Source: Plebeiibacterium marinum (GTDB lineage Bacteria; Bacteroidota; Bacteroidia; Bacteroidales; Marinilabiliaceae). From it: a DNA stretch of 64,000 bases. The first letter of the stretch is position 1; each line of letters starts with the position of its first letter. Below the pieces are notes generated by a model. It was not told the DNA's origin, searched no databases, and worked only from the letters and a program-made list of their open reading frames with translations. This document shows, piece after piece, positions 1 to 8,325 of the stretch. The translations under genes and the position numbers were made by a program. Location of the stretch: the NCBI RefSeq assembly GCF_026013615.1, contig NZ_JAPDPI010000011.1, forward strand, positions 56,874 through 120,873, written 5' to 3'.

Positions 1-2
1 TA

Positions 3-1547
3 GATTTAAGCTGGACTGCAGCTACCTACGCCGATCCTATTGGTGTAAGATACTATGTTCAAGTAGATGCTCCCGGTAATGGTTTTGCTGATGCTTTGGA
101 ATTTGACAGGGTAGCAGAGACATCTACTTCAATTGTTGTGGGTGATTTAAATACTTTGATTTCTGACCGATATGCTCCAGCCGTAAAGGTTGAGCTGGAA
201 GTTAGGATCAGAGCTGCGGCAAACGAAGATCTTGATGATTTGTATTCAGATTCGTTTACTATGAAAGTAACCCCTTACCTGGATGTTGCCGTGCCAGAGG
301 AATTATATATATATGGATCTGCTACAGTTGTGGCAGAAGTAACAGATGGCCTTGCAGCTTATGGTAAAGATGATGTATTTACAAAGTATTTGAAACTGAC
401 TAAAGATGGAGTTTTCCAGTTCTCAGATGCGAAAGAAAGCAGTGGGTTTGATTATAACTTTGGTAAATTTGCTACACTTTCTGATAATATAGCTGATGCC
501 GGAGACGACGATGGTAACTTTAAGTTTACCGGTGAAACAGGATGGTATGTTGTTACTGCAGATTTTGTAAATAGTAATTTAACTATTGCAGCTTATGATA
601 GCTACGTTAGTGACTATCCAAATATTTACCTTGTTGGAGATTATAATGCAGTTGATCCGGCATGGAGTCCAGGAACATCACCAGAAATGACCCGTAAATC
701 AGAAGGCGTTTATTCAATTGAAGTGACCCTTAAAGATGGAGCTGCTTTGAAATTCATAAATCAGCAAAATTGGGAAGGACTGGATTGGGCAGATGCGGAT
801 TCAGAAGGTAACTCAGGAATATTAGCTCCAAAGGGAAAGAATAACGATATTAAATTCGATGGAGGAGATAAAGGCTATACAATTACTTTAGATCTGAACA
901 AAGGCGTATATGCAATTGAAGCACTTCCAGAATATCCAACAAACCTGTATATGATTGGTAGTTTTGTTGGTTGGAGCTGGGATAATGCTGTCGAAATGAT
1001 TCCGGTTCATAGTAACCCACACCTTTTCTGGAAAATTGCCTGGTTCGAGGCTGGAGCAGCAATGAAGTTTAATTCTGCTAAAGCATGGGACGGAGGTCAA
1101 TTTGGAAAAACTGGTGATAATGCCGATGCTGAAGGTGTTTGGAATAAAGGTGGTGATGATATACCAATAGCAGCGGCAGGTTATAAGATGGTTGTAGTGA
1201 ATTTGTTAACCAATACTATCCAAATTACAGATCCGGTTATTTATGCTCAGGGTAATGCTTTTGGAAATTGGGATGGTGGAGTATTCTTATTTACCCCGGA
1301 TGCAGCAGATAACAAAATATTAGTTTCTCCGGCAGCCGTTGCTGATGATAATGCAAGGATGTACGTAACAGCAACTACATTGACTAATGAAAGCGGAAGT
1401 GCAGTTGACTGGTGGCAAGCTGAGTTTAATGTATACCCTGGAGGAATTGAGTACAGGGGTGCCGGTAATGATCAGGCTGCAGCACCTATTTTAACAGGAC
1501 AACAAGTTAAATTGAACTTTAGTACCGAAACAGGAGTGTTTGAATAA
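3..1547 (+). CDS. SusE/SusF-like outer-membrane starch-binding protein (5' end outside window)
   Basis: The frame is open from the first bases of the window, so the true start lies upstream. The visible part begins with DLSWTAA, typical of the end of a SusE immunoglobulin-like domain. Two tandem carbohydrate-binding modules of SusE/SusF type follow, starting near NIYLVGDYN and NLYMIGSFVGW, and a third strand-rich module starts near VIYAQGNAFGNW. In this family such modules are Trp-rich beta-sandwiches on surface lipoproteins that hold starch near the SusCD transporter. The lipoprotein signal would be upstream and is not visible. Three GH13 genes follow on the same strand, which supports a starch locus whose susC and susD should lie upstream. 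Whether it is SusE or SusF cannot be decided from the fragment. Confidence 0.85.
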   Translation, partial: DLSWTAATYADPIGVRYYVQVDAPGNGFADALEFDRVAETSTSIVVGDLNTLISDRYAPAVKVELEVRIRAAANEDLDDLYSDSFTMKVTPYLDVAVPEELYIYGSATVVAEVTDGLAAYGKDDVFTKYLKLTKDGVFQFSDAKESSGFDYNFGKFATLSDNIADAGDDDGNFKFTGETGWYVVTADFVNSNLTIAAYDSYVSDYPNIYLVGDYNAVDPAWSPGTSPEMTRKSEGVYSIEVTLKDGAALKFINQQNWEGLDWADADSEGNSGILAPKGKNNDIKFDGGDKGYTITLDLNKGVYAIEALPEYPTNLYMIGSFVGWSWDNAVEMIPVHSNPHLFWKIAWFEAGAAMKFNSAKAWDGGQFGKTGDNADAEGVWNKGGDDIPIAAAGYKMVVVNLLTNTIQITDPVIYAQGNAFGNWDGGVFLFTPDAADNKILVSPAAVADDNARMYVTATTLTNESGSAVDWWQAEFNVYPGGIEYRGAGNDQAAAPILTGQQVKLNFSTETGVFE

Positions 1548-1570
1548 TTAGTATTTCAAAATAATTTTTA

Positions 1571-1596
1571 AGCCGCCCATAGTGGCGGCTTTTTTT
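1571..1596 (+). terminator. Intrinsic terminator after the SusE/F gene
   Basis: A 7-bp GC-rich stem (AGCCGCC with GGCGGCT) encloses a 6-nt loop and is followed by a run of T. It lies 24 bp after the stop codon and just before the next gene, so part of the transcription into the amylase genes may stop here. Confidence 0.8.
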
Positions 1597-1610
1597 AATA
1601 AATATTGCAT

Positions 1611-3467
1611 ATGAAGCCCTTTTACCTTTGTTTATTGTTAATTTTAATACTTGCTTCGTGCCATGATTCTTCACATAAAAACCATGACAACGCCAGTGTG
1701 TCTTCTCCTCCCCAATGGGCAAAAGATGTAATTTGGTATCAAATATTTGTGGAGCGGTTTAATAATGGTGATCCAACAAACGACCCAACCCCGGAAACAA
1801 TGTATGCATCCTCAAATTTTATCGATACACCCGAAAACTGGTCAGTAACTCCCTGGACTCAGGAATGGTACCAGGATGAGGAATGGGCGCAAAAAGATGT
1901 GCAGGACTTTTATGCAAACCTTCAGCTTCGTCGATATGGAGGCGATTTGCAAGGGGTGCTAAACAAACTTGACTACCTTAAAGAATTAGGCATTACAGCC
2001 ATTTATTTTAACCCGCTGAATGATGCCCCGTCTTTGCATAAATATGATGCGCGTAATTTCCGCCATATTGATGTAACTTTCGGTCCCGACCCAAGGGGTG
2101 ATATGGAAATCATTGCATCAGAAATTCCTGATGATCCCACCACCTGGAAATGGACTGCCGCAGACAAAATGTTTCTTCAGGTAATAGAAGAAGCACATAA
2201 AAGAAATATCAAAGTTGTGCTCGACTACTCATGGAACCATACGGGCGTTGAATTTTGGGCATGGAAGGATGTTGTAAAGAACCAGGAACAATCAAAATAT
2301 AAAGATTGGTATATCATTAATTCATTTGATGATCCGGCAACCGAAGAAAATGAATTCAATTACGAAGGGTGGCTGAATATACAAAGCCTTCCTGCTTTGA
2401 AAAAAGTTGGTGCAACCGAAGGGCATAGGCCAGGCCACCCATACGAAGGCGATCTGCATCCGGAAGTGAAAAAGCATGTTTTTGCCGTTACCAAACGCTG
2501 GTTAGCTCCTGATGGAGAAGTTAGCAAAGGGTTGGATGGCTACCGTTTGGATGTTGCGGACCATATACCTATGGGGTTTTGGCGCGATTATCGGAAATAT
2601 GTAAAATCCATTAATCCTGAAGCCTATTTGGTTGGTGAAATATGGTGGGAGGAATGGCCCGAGAAAATGATGAACCCGGTTCCCTATGTGAGTGGAGATG
2701 TGTTTGATGCTGTGATGCATTACCAGGTTTATCGTCCTGCACGTTGTTTTTTTGCTAAAAATGATTATCAAATTGATGCAAAACAATTTGTGGATAGTTT
2801 AAAATATCAATGGGGAAGGATTTCTGAAGAAACAGCTCAGGCTATGATGAATGTTGCGGCAACACATGACTCGCCTCGCTTGTTAACCTCTTTTGCAAAT
2901 AAGGGAAAGTATAAGTATAGGGCTAAGCCTAGTGATGATCCTGATTATATAACCAGCAAGCCCAATGAAGATACTTACCAAAGGGTAAAGCTTTACCTGA
3001 TGCACCAGTTTACAAGTGTTGGAGCACCCCAGATTTGGAATGGCGATGAATTTGGCATGTGGGGTGGAGATGACCCGGATTGTCGTAAACCACTATGGTG
3101 GCCTGAATATCAATTTAATCCCGAAAATAAAAATAATATTCAGGATAAAGAAAAAGAATATGTGGAAGTCTGTTTCAATGAGGAGTTGTATGCTTATTAC
3201 AAACAAATGACCGATCTTAGAAACAAAAATATTGATGTGTTTGCAGAAGGCTCAATTGAGTTTGTTAAAGCTGAAGGAAAGTTGTTGGCCTATTTACGAA
3301 AGCTGAACGATACAGAAGTGTTGGTTGTTTTAAATGCAGGAGAAGAGTCTGTAACATACAATTTACAACCGTCTAAAACATATAAAGATCTGATAAAAGG
3401 TGTAAAAGTAAGCCGAAATGAGTTGGTTTTAGAGGCGTTGTCTGGTAAGGTTTTATTAGTAGAGTAA
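1611..3467 (+). CDS. GH13 alpha-amylase family lipoprotein
   Basis: Starch or maltodextrin hydrolase anchored by a lipid. The ATG at 1611 is preferred over an in-frame TTG two codons upstream, because it starts a clean lipoprotein signal ending in LASC (Cys about residue 17). The GH13 barrel is complete: GGDLQGVLNKLDYL and DYSWNHTG mark early strands, the nucleophile is the Asp in DGYRLDVAD (about residue 314), the acid is the Glu in LVGEIWWE (about 343) and the third acid is the Asp in ATHDSPR (about 420). A small C-terminal beta domain ends the protein. At about 619 residues it is shorter than the B. thetaiotaomicron SusG type and I see no inserted CBM. It sits between the SusE/F gene and two further GH13 genes. 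Exact bond specificity is not visible. Confidence 0.88.
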   Translation: MKPFYLCLLLILILASCHDSSHKNHDNASVSSPPQWAKDVIWYQIFVERFNNGDPTNDPTPETMYASSNFIDTPENWSVTPWTQEWYQDEEWAQKDVQDFYANLQLRRYGGDLQGVLNKLDYLKELGITAIYFNPLNDAPSLHKYDARNFRHIDVTFGPDPRGDMEIIASEIPDDPTTWKWTAADKMFLQVIEEAHKRNIKVVLDYSWNHTGVEFWAWKDVVKNQEQSKYKDWYIINSFDDPATEENEFNYEGWLNIQSLPALKKVGATEGHRPGHPYEGDLHPEVKKHVFAVTKRWLAPDGEVSKGLDGYRLDVADHIPMGFWRDYRKYVKSINPEAYLVGEIWWEEWPEKMMNPVPYVSGDVFDAVMHYQVYRPARCFFAKNDYQIDAKQFVDSLKYQWGRISEETAQAMMNVAATHDSPRLLTSFANKGKYKYRAKPSDDPDYITSKPNEDTYQRVKLYLMHQFTSVGAPQIWNGDEFGMWGGDDPDCRKPLWWPEYQFNPENKNNIQDKEKEYVEVCFNEELYAYYKQMTDLRNKNIDVFAEGSIEFVKAEGKLLAYLRKLNDTEVLVVLNAGEESVTYNLQPSKTYKDLIKGVKVSRNELVLEALSGKVLLVE

Positions 3468-3539
3468 TGCCATAGCATACTGTTGGAATTTAAGTCTCCG
3501 GATGTGTAAAATAGAAAATGTATTTAAAAGATATATAAG

Positions 3540-6302
3540 ATGAGAAATTTAGCATTGGTGATTGTTGCGCTTTTTACTGCGTTGAGTTTAAAGGCACAAG
3601 TAACAACAGATCCTAATCCTCCATACGATAATCAATCGGTTACTATCACTTTTGATGCCGCCGGGGGTAACCAGGGGTTGATAGATTATACAGGCGATAT
3701 TTATGCTCACACAGGTGTTATTACAGATCAGAGCACATCAACGTCAGACTGGAAATATGTTAAAGCAGATTGGGGTGTTAATGTGCCTGAATGTAAATTA
3801 ACCAGTGTTGGGAATAATCAATATACGCTCACTATGTCAACTTCCATCAGGGAGTTTTATGGTGTGCCCACTGGAGAGAAGATAGAGCAAATGGCCTTTG
3901 TTTTCAGGGCACATGATAATAGCAAGGAAGGGAAAACAAGTGATGGAGGCGATATCTTTGTGGATGTTAGCACTGTTGATCTTACTGTAACTATAGCTGC
4001 TCCTTCTGCTTATTCAGTTTTTGAACAGGGAGCTTCCATACCAGTTGAAGTAGAGGCAACCAATGCTACAGAAGTGAAAATATATGTGGATGGTACAGAA
4101 GCGGGAGTCGTAGCCGGAAATAGCTTAAGTGCAAATATTACTGCAGGTTTGCCTGGTACTTATGAACTTAAAGCCGAAGCTTCGGATGGAACCAGCACAG
4201 TGGAAAAAAGTATTACTTTCTATGTTCGTGAGGCAGTTACAGAAGAGGTTATGCCTTCGGGATTAAAAAGGGGAGTAAATGTAGTGAATGATCATTCAGT
4301 GTCGTTTGTTTTATATGCCCCGGAAAAACAATTTGTTCACGTGATAGGGAGCTTTAACAATTGGCAACCATCCAACAATTATTTAATGAAAAGGGATGGA
4401 AATAATTACTGGCTTACTGTTGACGGGTTAGATGCTGATACCGAATATGCATTCCAGTTTTATATTGATGGGGAAATCAGGATTGCAGATCCTTATACCA
4501 ATAAAACCCTTGATCCCCTGGACCAGTATATCCCTGAAAGTATTTATCCTGACTTAATGGATTATCCTTATGATAATACATCTGAGATAGCTTCTGTTTT
4601 TAAGATAAATCAGGAAGATTATAATTGGCAGGTTACAGATTTTACCAATCCCGAGGTAGAAAAACTGGTTATTTATGAGTTGCATATCAGGGACTGGACC
4701 GCAAATGGAGATATAAAGACCGTTACGGATTCGATAAATTATTTTAAGGAATTGGGTGTAAATGTTATTGAGCTAATGCCATTTAATGAGTTTGAAGGCA
4801 ATGATAGCTGGGGGTATAATCCATCCTTCTATTTTGCGCCAGATAAAGCTTATGGTACAGCCAACGATTATAAAGAGTTTATTGATGTGTGTCACCAGAA
4901 TGGGCTTGCTGTCTTGATGGATATGGTACTAAACCATTCATTCGGACAGTCGCCCTTTGCACGTATGTATTTAGATGGAGGCAAGCCTGCGGCAAACAAT
5001 CCCTGGTATAATCGTGATTCAAATATTGAAAACTCAAGTTTGAGCTGGGGATATGATTTTAACCACGAAAGCCTGGATACAGAAGAATTAGTAGATAGTA
5101 TTTGCTCTTTTTGGATGAGTGAATATAAAATAGATGGTTTCAGGTTCGACTTTACCAAAGGGTTTTCAAATACGCCGTTTACCATTGCCAGCGATGAGTG
5201 GGCCATGGGTCCTGATCCTTCGCGGATAACTATATTAGAGCGCATGGCTGATGAAATATGGAAGCGAAACCCTGATGCTGTTGTGTCGTTTGAGCATTTA
5301 GCTGATAATGCAGAAGAAAAAGAACTGGCAAACTATGGCATTTTGTTATGGGGTAACCACAACCATAATTTTTGTCAGACTACCATGGGATATGCCAGTG
5401 AGTCAGATTTTTCGTGGGCTTCATATATAAACAGGGGCTGGAATGATGCCCATATTGTTAGCTATATGGAGAGCCATGATGAGGAGCGTGTGATGTATAA
5501 AAATGAAAACTATGGCGCATCTTCGGGCAGTTATAATGTAACCGAACTTAAAACAGGTTTGGAAAGATCAGGTGCTGCGGCAGCATTCCTGTTGTCAATT
5601 CCCGGACCAAAAATGATTTGGCAATTTGGTGAGCTGGGGTACGATATTTCAATTAACGAAAATGGCAGAACAGGGCGTAAACCCATCAAATGGGAATATT
5701 ATGAAGACGAGGGACGTAAAGCCTTGTTTGATACTTATAGCAGAATGAATCTTCTTAAAACAACCGAACCCGTGTTTTCAACTACTGATTTTGCTGTGGA
5801 TGCAAGTGCATTAACTAAAAGGATAGAGTTGAATTATCCTGAGTCTGATGTGCGTTTGGTGGGTAACTTTGACCTTACAGCAAAGGCCATTAAGCCCAAT
5901 TTTAGTTCAGCAGGCTTGTGGTACGATTATTTTAATGGAGATAGTGTTCAGGTTAGCAACGTGGATATTACTGTAACCCTTGATCCGGGTGAATACAAAT
6001 TGTATTCGCAAAAAAAACTATATGGTTTTATTCCACACACCTCAATTGGCGATCCTACTTACTTTAAGGATGCTAATATTTCACCTAATCCCACTTCAGA
6101 TCACTTTACTGTTTTTACAGGTGAAAAACCATTGAGGCAGTTAAAAATAACTACCATCACAGGTAATTTGGTTTTTTATACAGAAGTTACAGATGCTAAC
6201 CCGCAAATAGATATCAGTTCTTATCCTGCAGGTGTATATTTGGTGCATCTTATTGGTGATGGTAATGGCTATAAGGTGTTTAAGTTGATAAAAAAGAATT
6301 GA
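3540..6302 (+). CDS. Multidomain GH13 amylase secreted by the type IX system
   Basis: The domains in order are: a cleavable signal peptide (about 1-19), an N-terminal beta domain probably binding starch (about 20-145), an Ig-like domain (about 150-230), a CBM48-like E-set (about 240-345), a GH13 barrel (about 370-800) and a C-terminal T9SS type A sorting domain (about 845-920, starting ISPNPTSDHF and ending FKLIKKN). Catalytic residues are the Asp in FRFDFTKGF (about 537), the Glu in SFEHLA (about 585) and the Asp in SHDEE (about 647). The NHSFG and YELHIRDW motifs resemble branching-enzyme or pullulanase-like GH13 members, so it may act at or near branch points; this is inference. The protein should cross the outer membrane through the T9SS and be attached or released. 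Its gene starts 72 bp after the preceding amylase. Confidence 0.87.
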   Translation: MRNLALVIVALFTALSLKAQVTTDPNPPYDNQSVTITFDAAGGNQGLIDYTGDIYAHTGVITDQSTSTSDWKYVKADWGVNVPECKLTSVGNNQYTLTMSTSIREFYGVPTGEKIEQMAFVFRAHDNSKEGKTSDGGDIFVDVSTVDLTVTIAAPSAYSVFEQGASIPVEVEATNATEVKIYVDGTEAGVVAGNSLSANITAGLPGTYELKAEASDGTSTVEKSITFYVREAVTEEVMPSGLKRGVNVVNDHSVSFVLYAPEKQFVHVIGSFNNWQPSNNYLMKRDGNNYWLTVDGLDADTEYAFQFYIDGEIRIADPYTNKTLDPLDQYIPESIYPDLMDYPYDNTSEIASVFKINQEDYNWQVTDFTNPEVEKLVIYELHIRDWTANGDIKTVTDSINYFKELGVNVIELMPFNEFEGNDSWGYNPSFYFAPDKAYGTANDYKEFIDVCHQNGLAVLMDMVLNHSFGQSPFARMYLDGGKPAANNPWYNRDSNIENSSLSWGYDFNHESLDTEELVDSICSFWMSEYKIDGFRFDFTKGFSNTPFTIASDEWAMGPDPSRITILERMADEIWKRNPDAVVSFEHLADNAEEKELANYGILLWGNHNHNFCQTTMGYASESDFSWASYINRGWNDAHIVSYMESHDEERVMYKNENYGASSGSYNVTELKTGLERSGAAAAFLLSIPGPKMIWQFGELGYDISINENGRTGRKPIKWEYYEDEGRKALFDTYSRMNLLKTTEPVFSTTDFAVDASALTKRIELNYPESDVRLVGNFDLTAKAIKPNFSSAGLWYDYFNGDSVQVSNVDITVTLDPGEYKLYSQKKLYGFIPHTSIGDPTYFKDANISPNPTSDHFTVFTGEKPLRQLKITTITGNLVFYTEVTDANPQIDISSYPAGVYLVHLIGDGNGYKVFKLIKKN

Positions 6303-6334
6303 GTTAGCTTTAGATATTGTTTTATGTATTTCCC

Positions 6335-6370
6335 AAAGCCTGGCAGGTATTTCTCTTGTCAGGCTTTTGT
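6335..6370 (+). terminator. Intrinsic terminator after the T9SS amylase
   Basis: A stem of about 13 bp with two or three G-U pairs starts AAAGCCTGGCAGG, closes a 7-nt loop, and is followed by a T-rich tail. It lies 33 bp after the stop codon. Confidence 0.75.
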
Positions 6371-6477
6371 TATTGTGGTTGACTACCTTAAAAACCCTAT
6401 TACTACCAGTGTATTGAGAAATTTGTAAATTAGCCTTAATGTGAAAAAAGCAGGAATTAGAATTCATAAGGTTTAAA

Positions 6478-8295
6478 ATGAATACATTAGAAAAAAAAGG
6501 GCCGCCAGTAATAATCAAGCGCCTGGAGCCGTCAAGTTGGTGGATTGGCATGAAGGTTCCTGAGGTTCAGCTTTTGGTTTATGGCGTTGGGATTTCTGCA
6601 TATGATGTAGAAATTGACTATGCAGGAATACGTATTTTAAATATCCATAAGGTACAGAACCCAAACTATCTTTTTGTCGACCTGTTGATTTCAGATAAAG
6701 CCCGGGAAGGAAACTTTTCAATAAGGTTAAAGGAGGGAGGCCGGCTGGTGGATTCAGTTTATTTTAACCTGTTGTCACGCGAAGAAGATTCTGCAAATCG
6801 TGAAGGTTTTAATTCAGGTGATGCGATATACCTGATTATGCCTGACCGATTTTCGTGTGGTAATCCCAATAAGGAAGTTTTTGCCTCAATGCAGGAGCAG
6901 AACAATAGGCGCCTTGAGTATGGCAGGCATGGGGGTGATTTAAGGGGAATATGGAACCATCTGGATTATATTGGAGGATTAGGGTTTACATCTATCTGGT
7001 TAAATCCGGTGATGGAAAACAACCAGCCTGAATCCTCTTATCATGGCTATGCGATTACCGATTTTTACCAAATAGATTCCCGCTTGGGAAGTAATGAAGA
7101 GTTTAAGGAACTTACCAAAGAGTGTCAAAGGCGGGGCATTAAAATGATTATGGATATGGTTTTTAACCATTGTGGTAACTGCCATTGGTGGATGGATGAC
7201 CTGCCTATGCCTGACTGGATTAATCAGTGGGAAGAGTTTACAAGATCCAATTATCGCCTGTCTACCATTTCTGATCCATATGTGTCAGATCATGATAAAA
7301 AGCTTTCAGTAAAAGGATGGTTCGATACGCATATGCCAGACCTTAATCTGGAAAACAAGTTTTTATTAAAATACATGATCCAGAATAGTATCTGGTGGAT
7401 TGAGTATGTCGGTTTGGGCGGAATCAGGATGGATACGTTCCCTTATCCGGATAAAAATGCCATGGCCATTTGGGCACAGCGTATTATAAATGAATACCCC
7501 AATTTTAATATTGTTGGTGAAGCCTGGATAGGTGAAGCATCAAAATTATGTTACTGGCAAAAAGATTTCCCTAATCGCGATGGATATAATTCATATTTGC
7601 CTGCATTAATGGATTTTCCAATGCAAAGTGCCATAAAGCATGCCTTTAATGAGGCTGAAGGGTGGGATCAGGGCATGGCACGCCTGTATAATATGCTGGC
7701 TGATGATCATTTGTACCCCGACGCCTGCAATATGGTTGTTTTTGCAGACAATCATGATGAGGGACGTATATTTCATTTTTTAGGTGAGGATATTCGGAAA
7801 TTAAAAATGGTTCTTACTTATCTGGCAACCATAAGGGGCATTCCTCAAATATATTATGGAACAGAGTTGTTAATGAATGGGGATGGGGCGAAAGGGCATG
7901 CTAAAATACGTAAGGATTTTCCGGGAGGATGGGAAAATGACAAAACCAATGCATTTATTAAGAAAGGGCGTACAATAGAACAGAATGAGGTTTTTGCCTT
8001 TATCAGCAAGTTGTTTAATTACCGCAAAAGGTCAAATGCCTTAAAGTATGGTAAAACGTTGCATTTTATTCCCGAAAATGGGGTTTATGTGTATTTCAGG
8101 TATGTTGAAGGAGATTGCCTTATGGTAGTGTTTAATAACAATGCTAAAGGGGTACAAAATGTTAAAACTAATAGGTTTAAAGAAATACTTTCACAATATA
8201 GCAAAGGGAGGAATGTAATTACAGGAAGAAGAATTAATGATTTAACAATGATTAAAATAAAGGCAAAGTCTTCATTGGTAATTGAATTAGGATAA
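6478..8295 (+). CDS. susA: Neopullulanase/cyclomaltodextrinase (SusA-like GH13), probably cytoplasmic
   Basis: The length (605 residues) and layout match SusA-type enzymes: an N-terminal cyclomaltodextrinase beta domain (about 10-100), a GH13 barrel (about 115-520) and a C-terminal beta domain. Catalytic residues are the Asp in IRMDTFPYP (about 319), the Glu in VGEAWIGE (about 348) and the Asp in ADNHDEGR (about 427). The IRKDFPGGW stretch is characteristic of this group. The ATG at 6478 is the only good start; an in-frame stop lies 36 bp upstream and there is no signal peptide. The enzyme is therefore predicted to act in the cytoplasm, unlike the exported B. thetaiotaomicron SusA. It should trim maltodextrins imported after extracellular cleavage. 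Confidence 0.85.
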   Translation: MNTLEKKGPPVIIKRLEPSSWWIGMKVPEVQLLVYGVGISAYDVEIDYAGIRILNIHKVQNPNYLFVDLLISDKAREGNFSIRLKEGGRLVDSVYFNLLSREEDSANREGFNSGDAIYLIMPDRFSCGNPNKEVFASMQEQNNRRLEYGRHGGDLRGIWNHLDYIGGLGFTSIWLNPVMENNQPESSYHGYAITDFYQIDSRLGSNEEFKELTKECQRRGIKMIMDMVFNHCGNCHWWMDDLPMPDWINQWEEFTRSNYRLSTISDPYVSDHDKKLSVKGWFDTHMPDLNLENKFLLKYMIQNSIWWIEYVGLGGIRMDTFPYPDKNAMAIWAQRIINEYPNFNIVGEAWIGEASKLCYWQKDFPNRDGYNSYLPALMDFPMQSAIKHAFNEAEGWDQGMARLYNMLADDHLYPDACNMVVFADNHDEGRIFHFLGEDIRKLKMVLTYLATIRGIPQIYYGTELLMNGDGAKGHAKIRKDFPGGWENDKTNAFIKKGRTIEQNEVFAFISKLFNYRKRSNALKYGKTLHFIPENGVYVYFRYVEGDCLMVVFNNNAKGVQNVKTNRFKEILSQYSKGRNVITGRRINDLTMIKIKAKSSLVIELG

Positions 8296-8325
8296 CGAAC
8301 CCAATTAAGTGTATTTCTTATTTTT

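Noticed and set aside
1605..1610. TTG start for the lipoprotein amylase (and similar TTG starts at 16849, 13689, 20077, 28492, 40279, 52695, 56777)
   Set aside because: In each case an ATG a few codons downstream gives the expected N-terminus or signal peptide.
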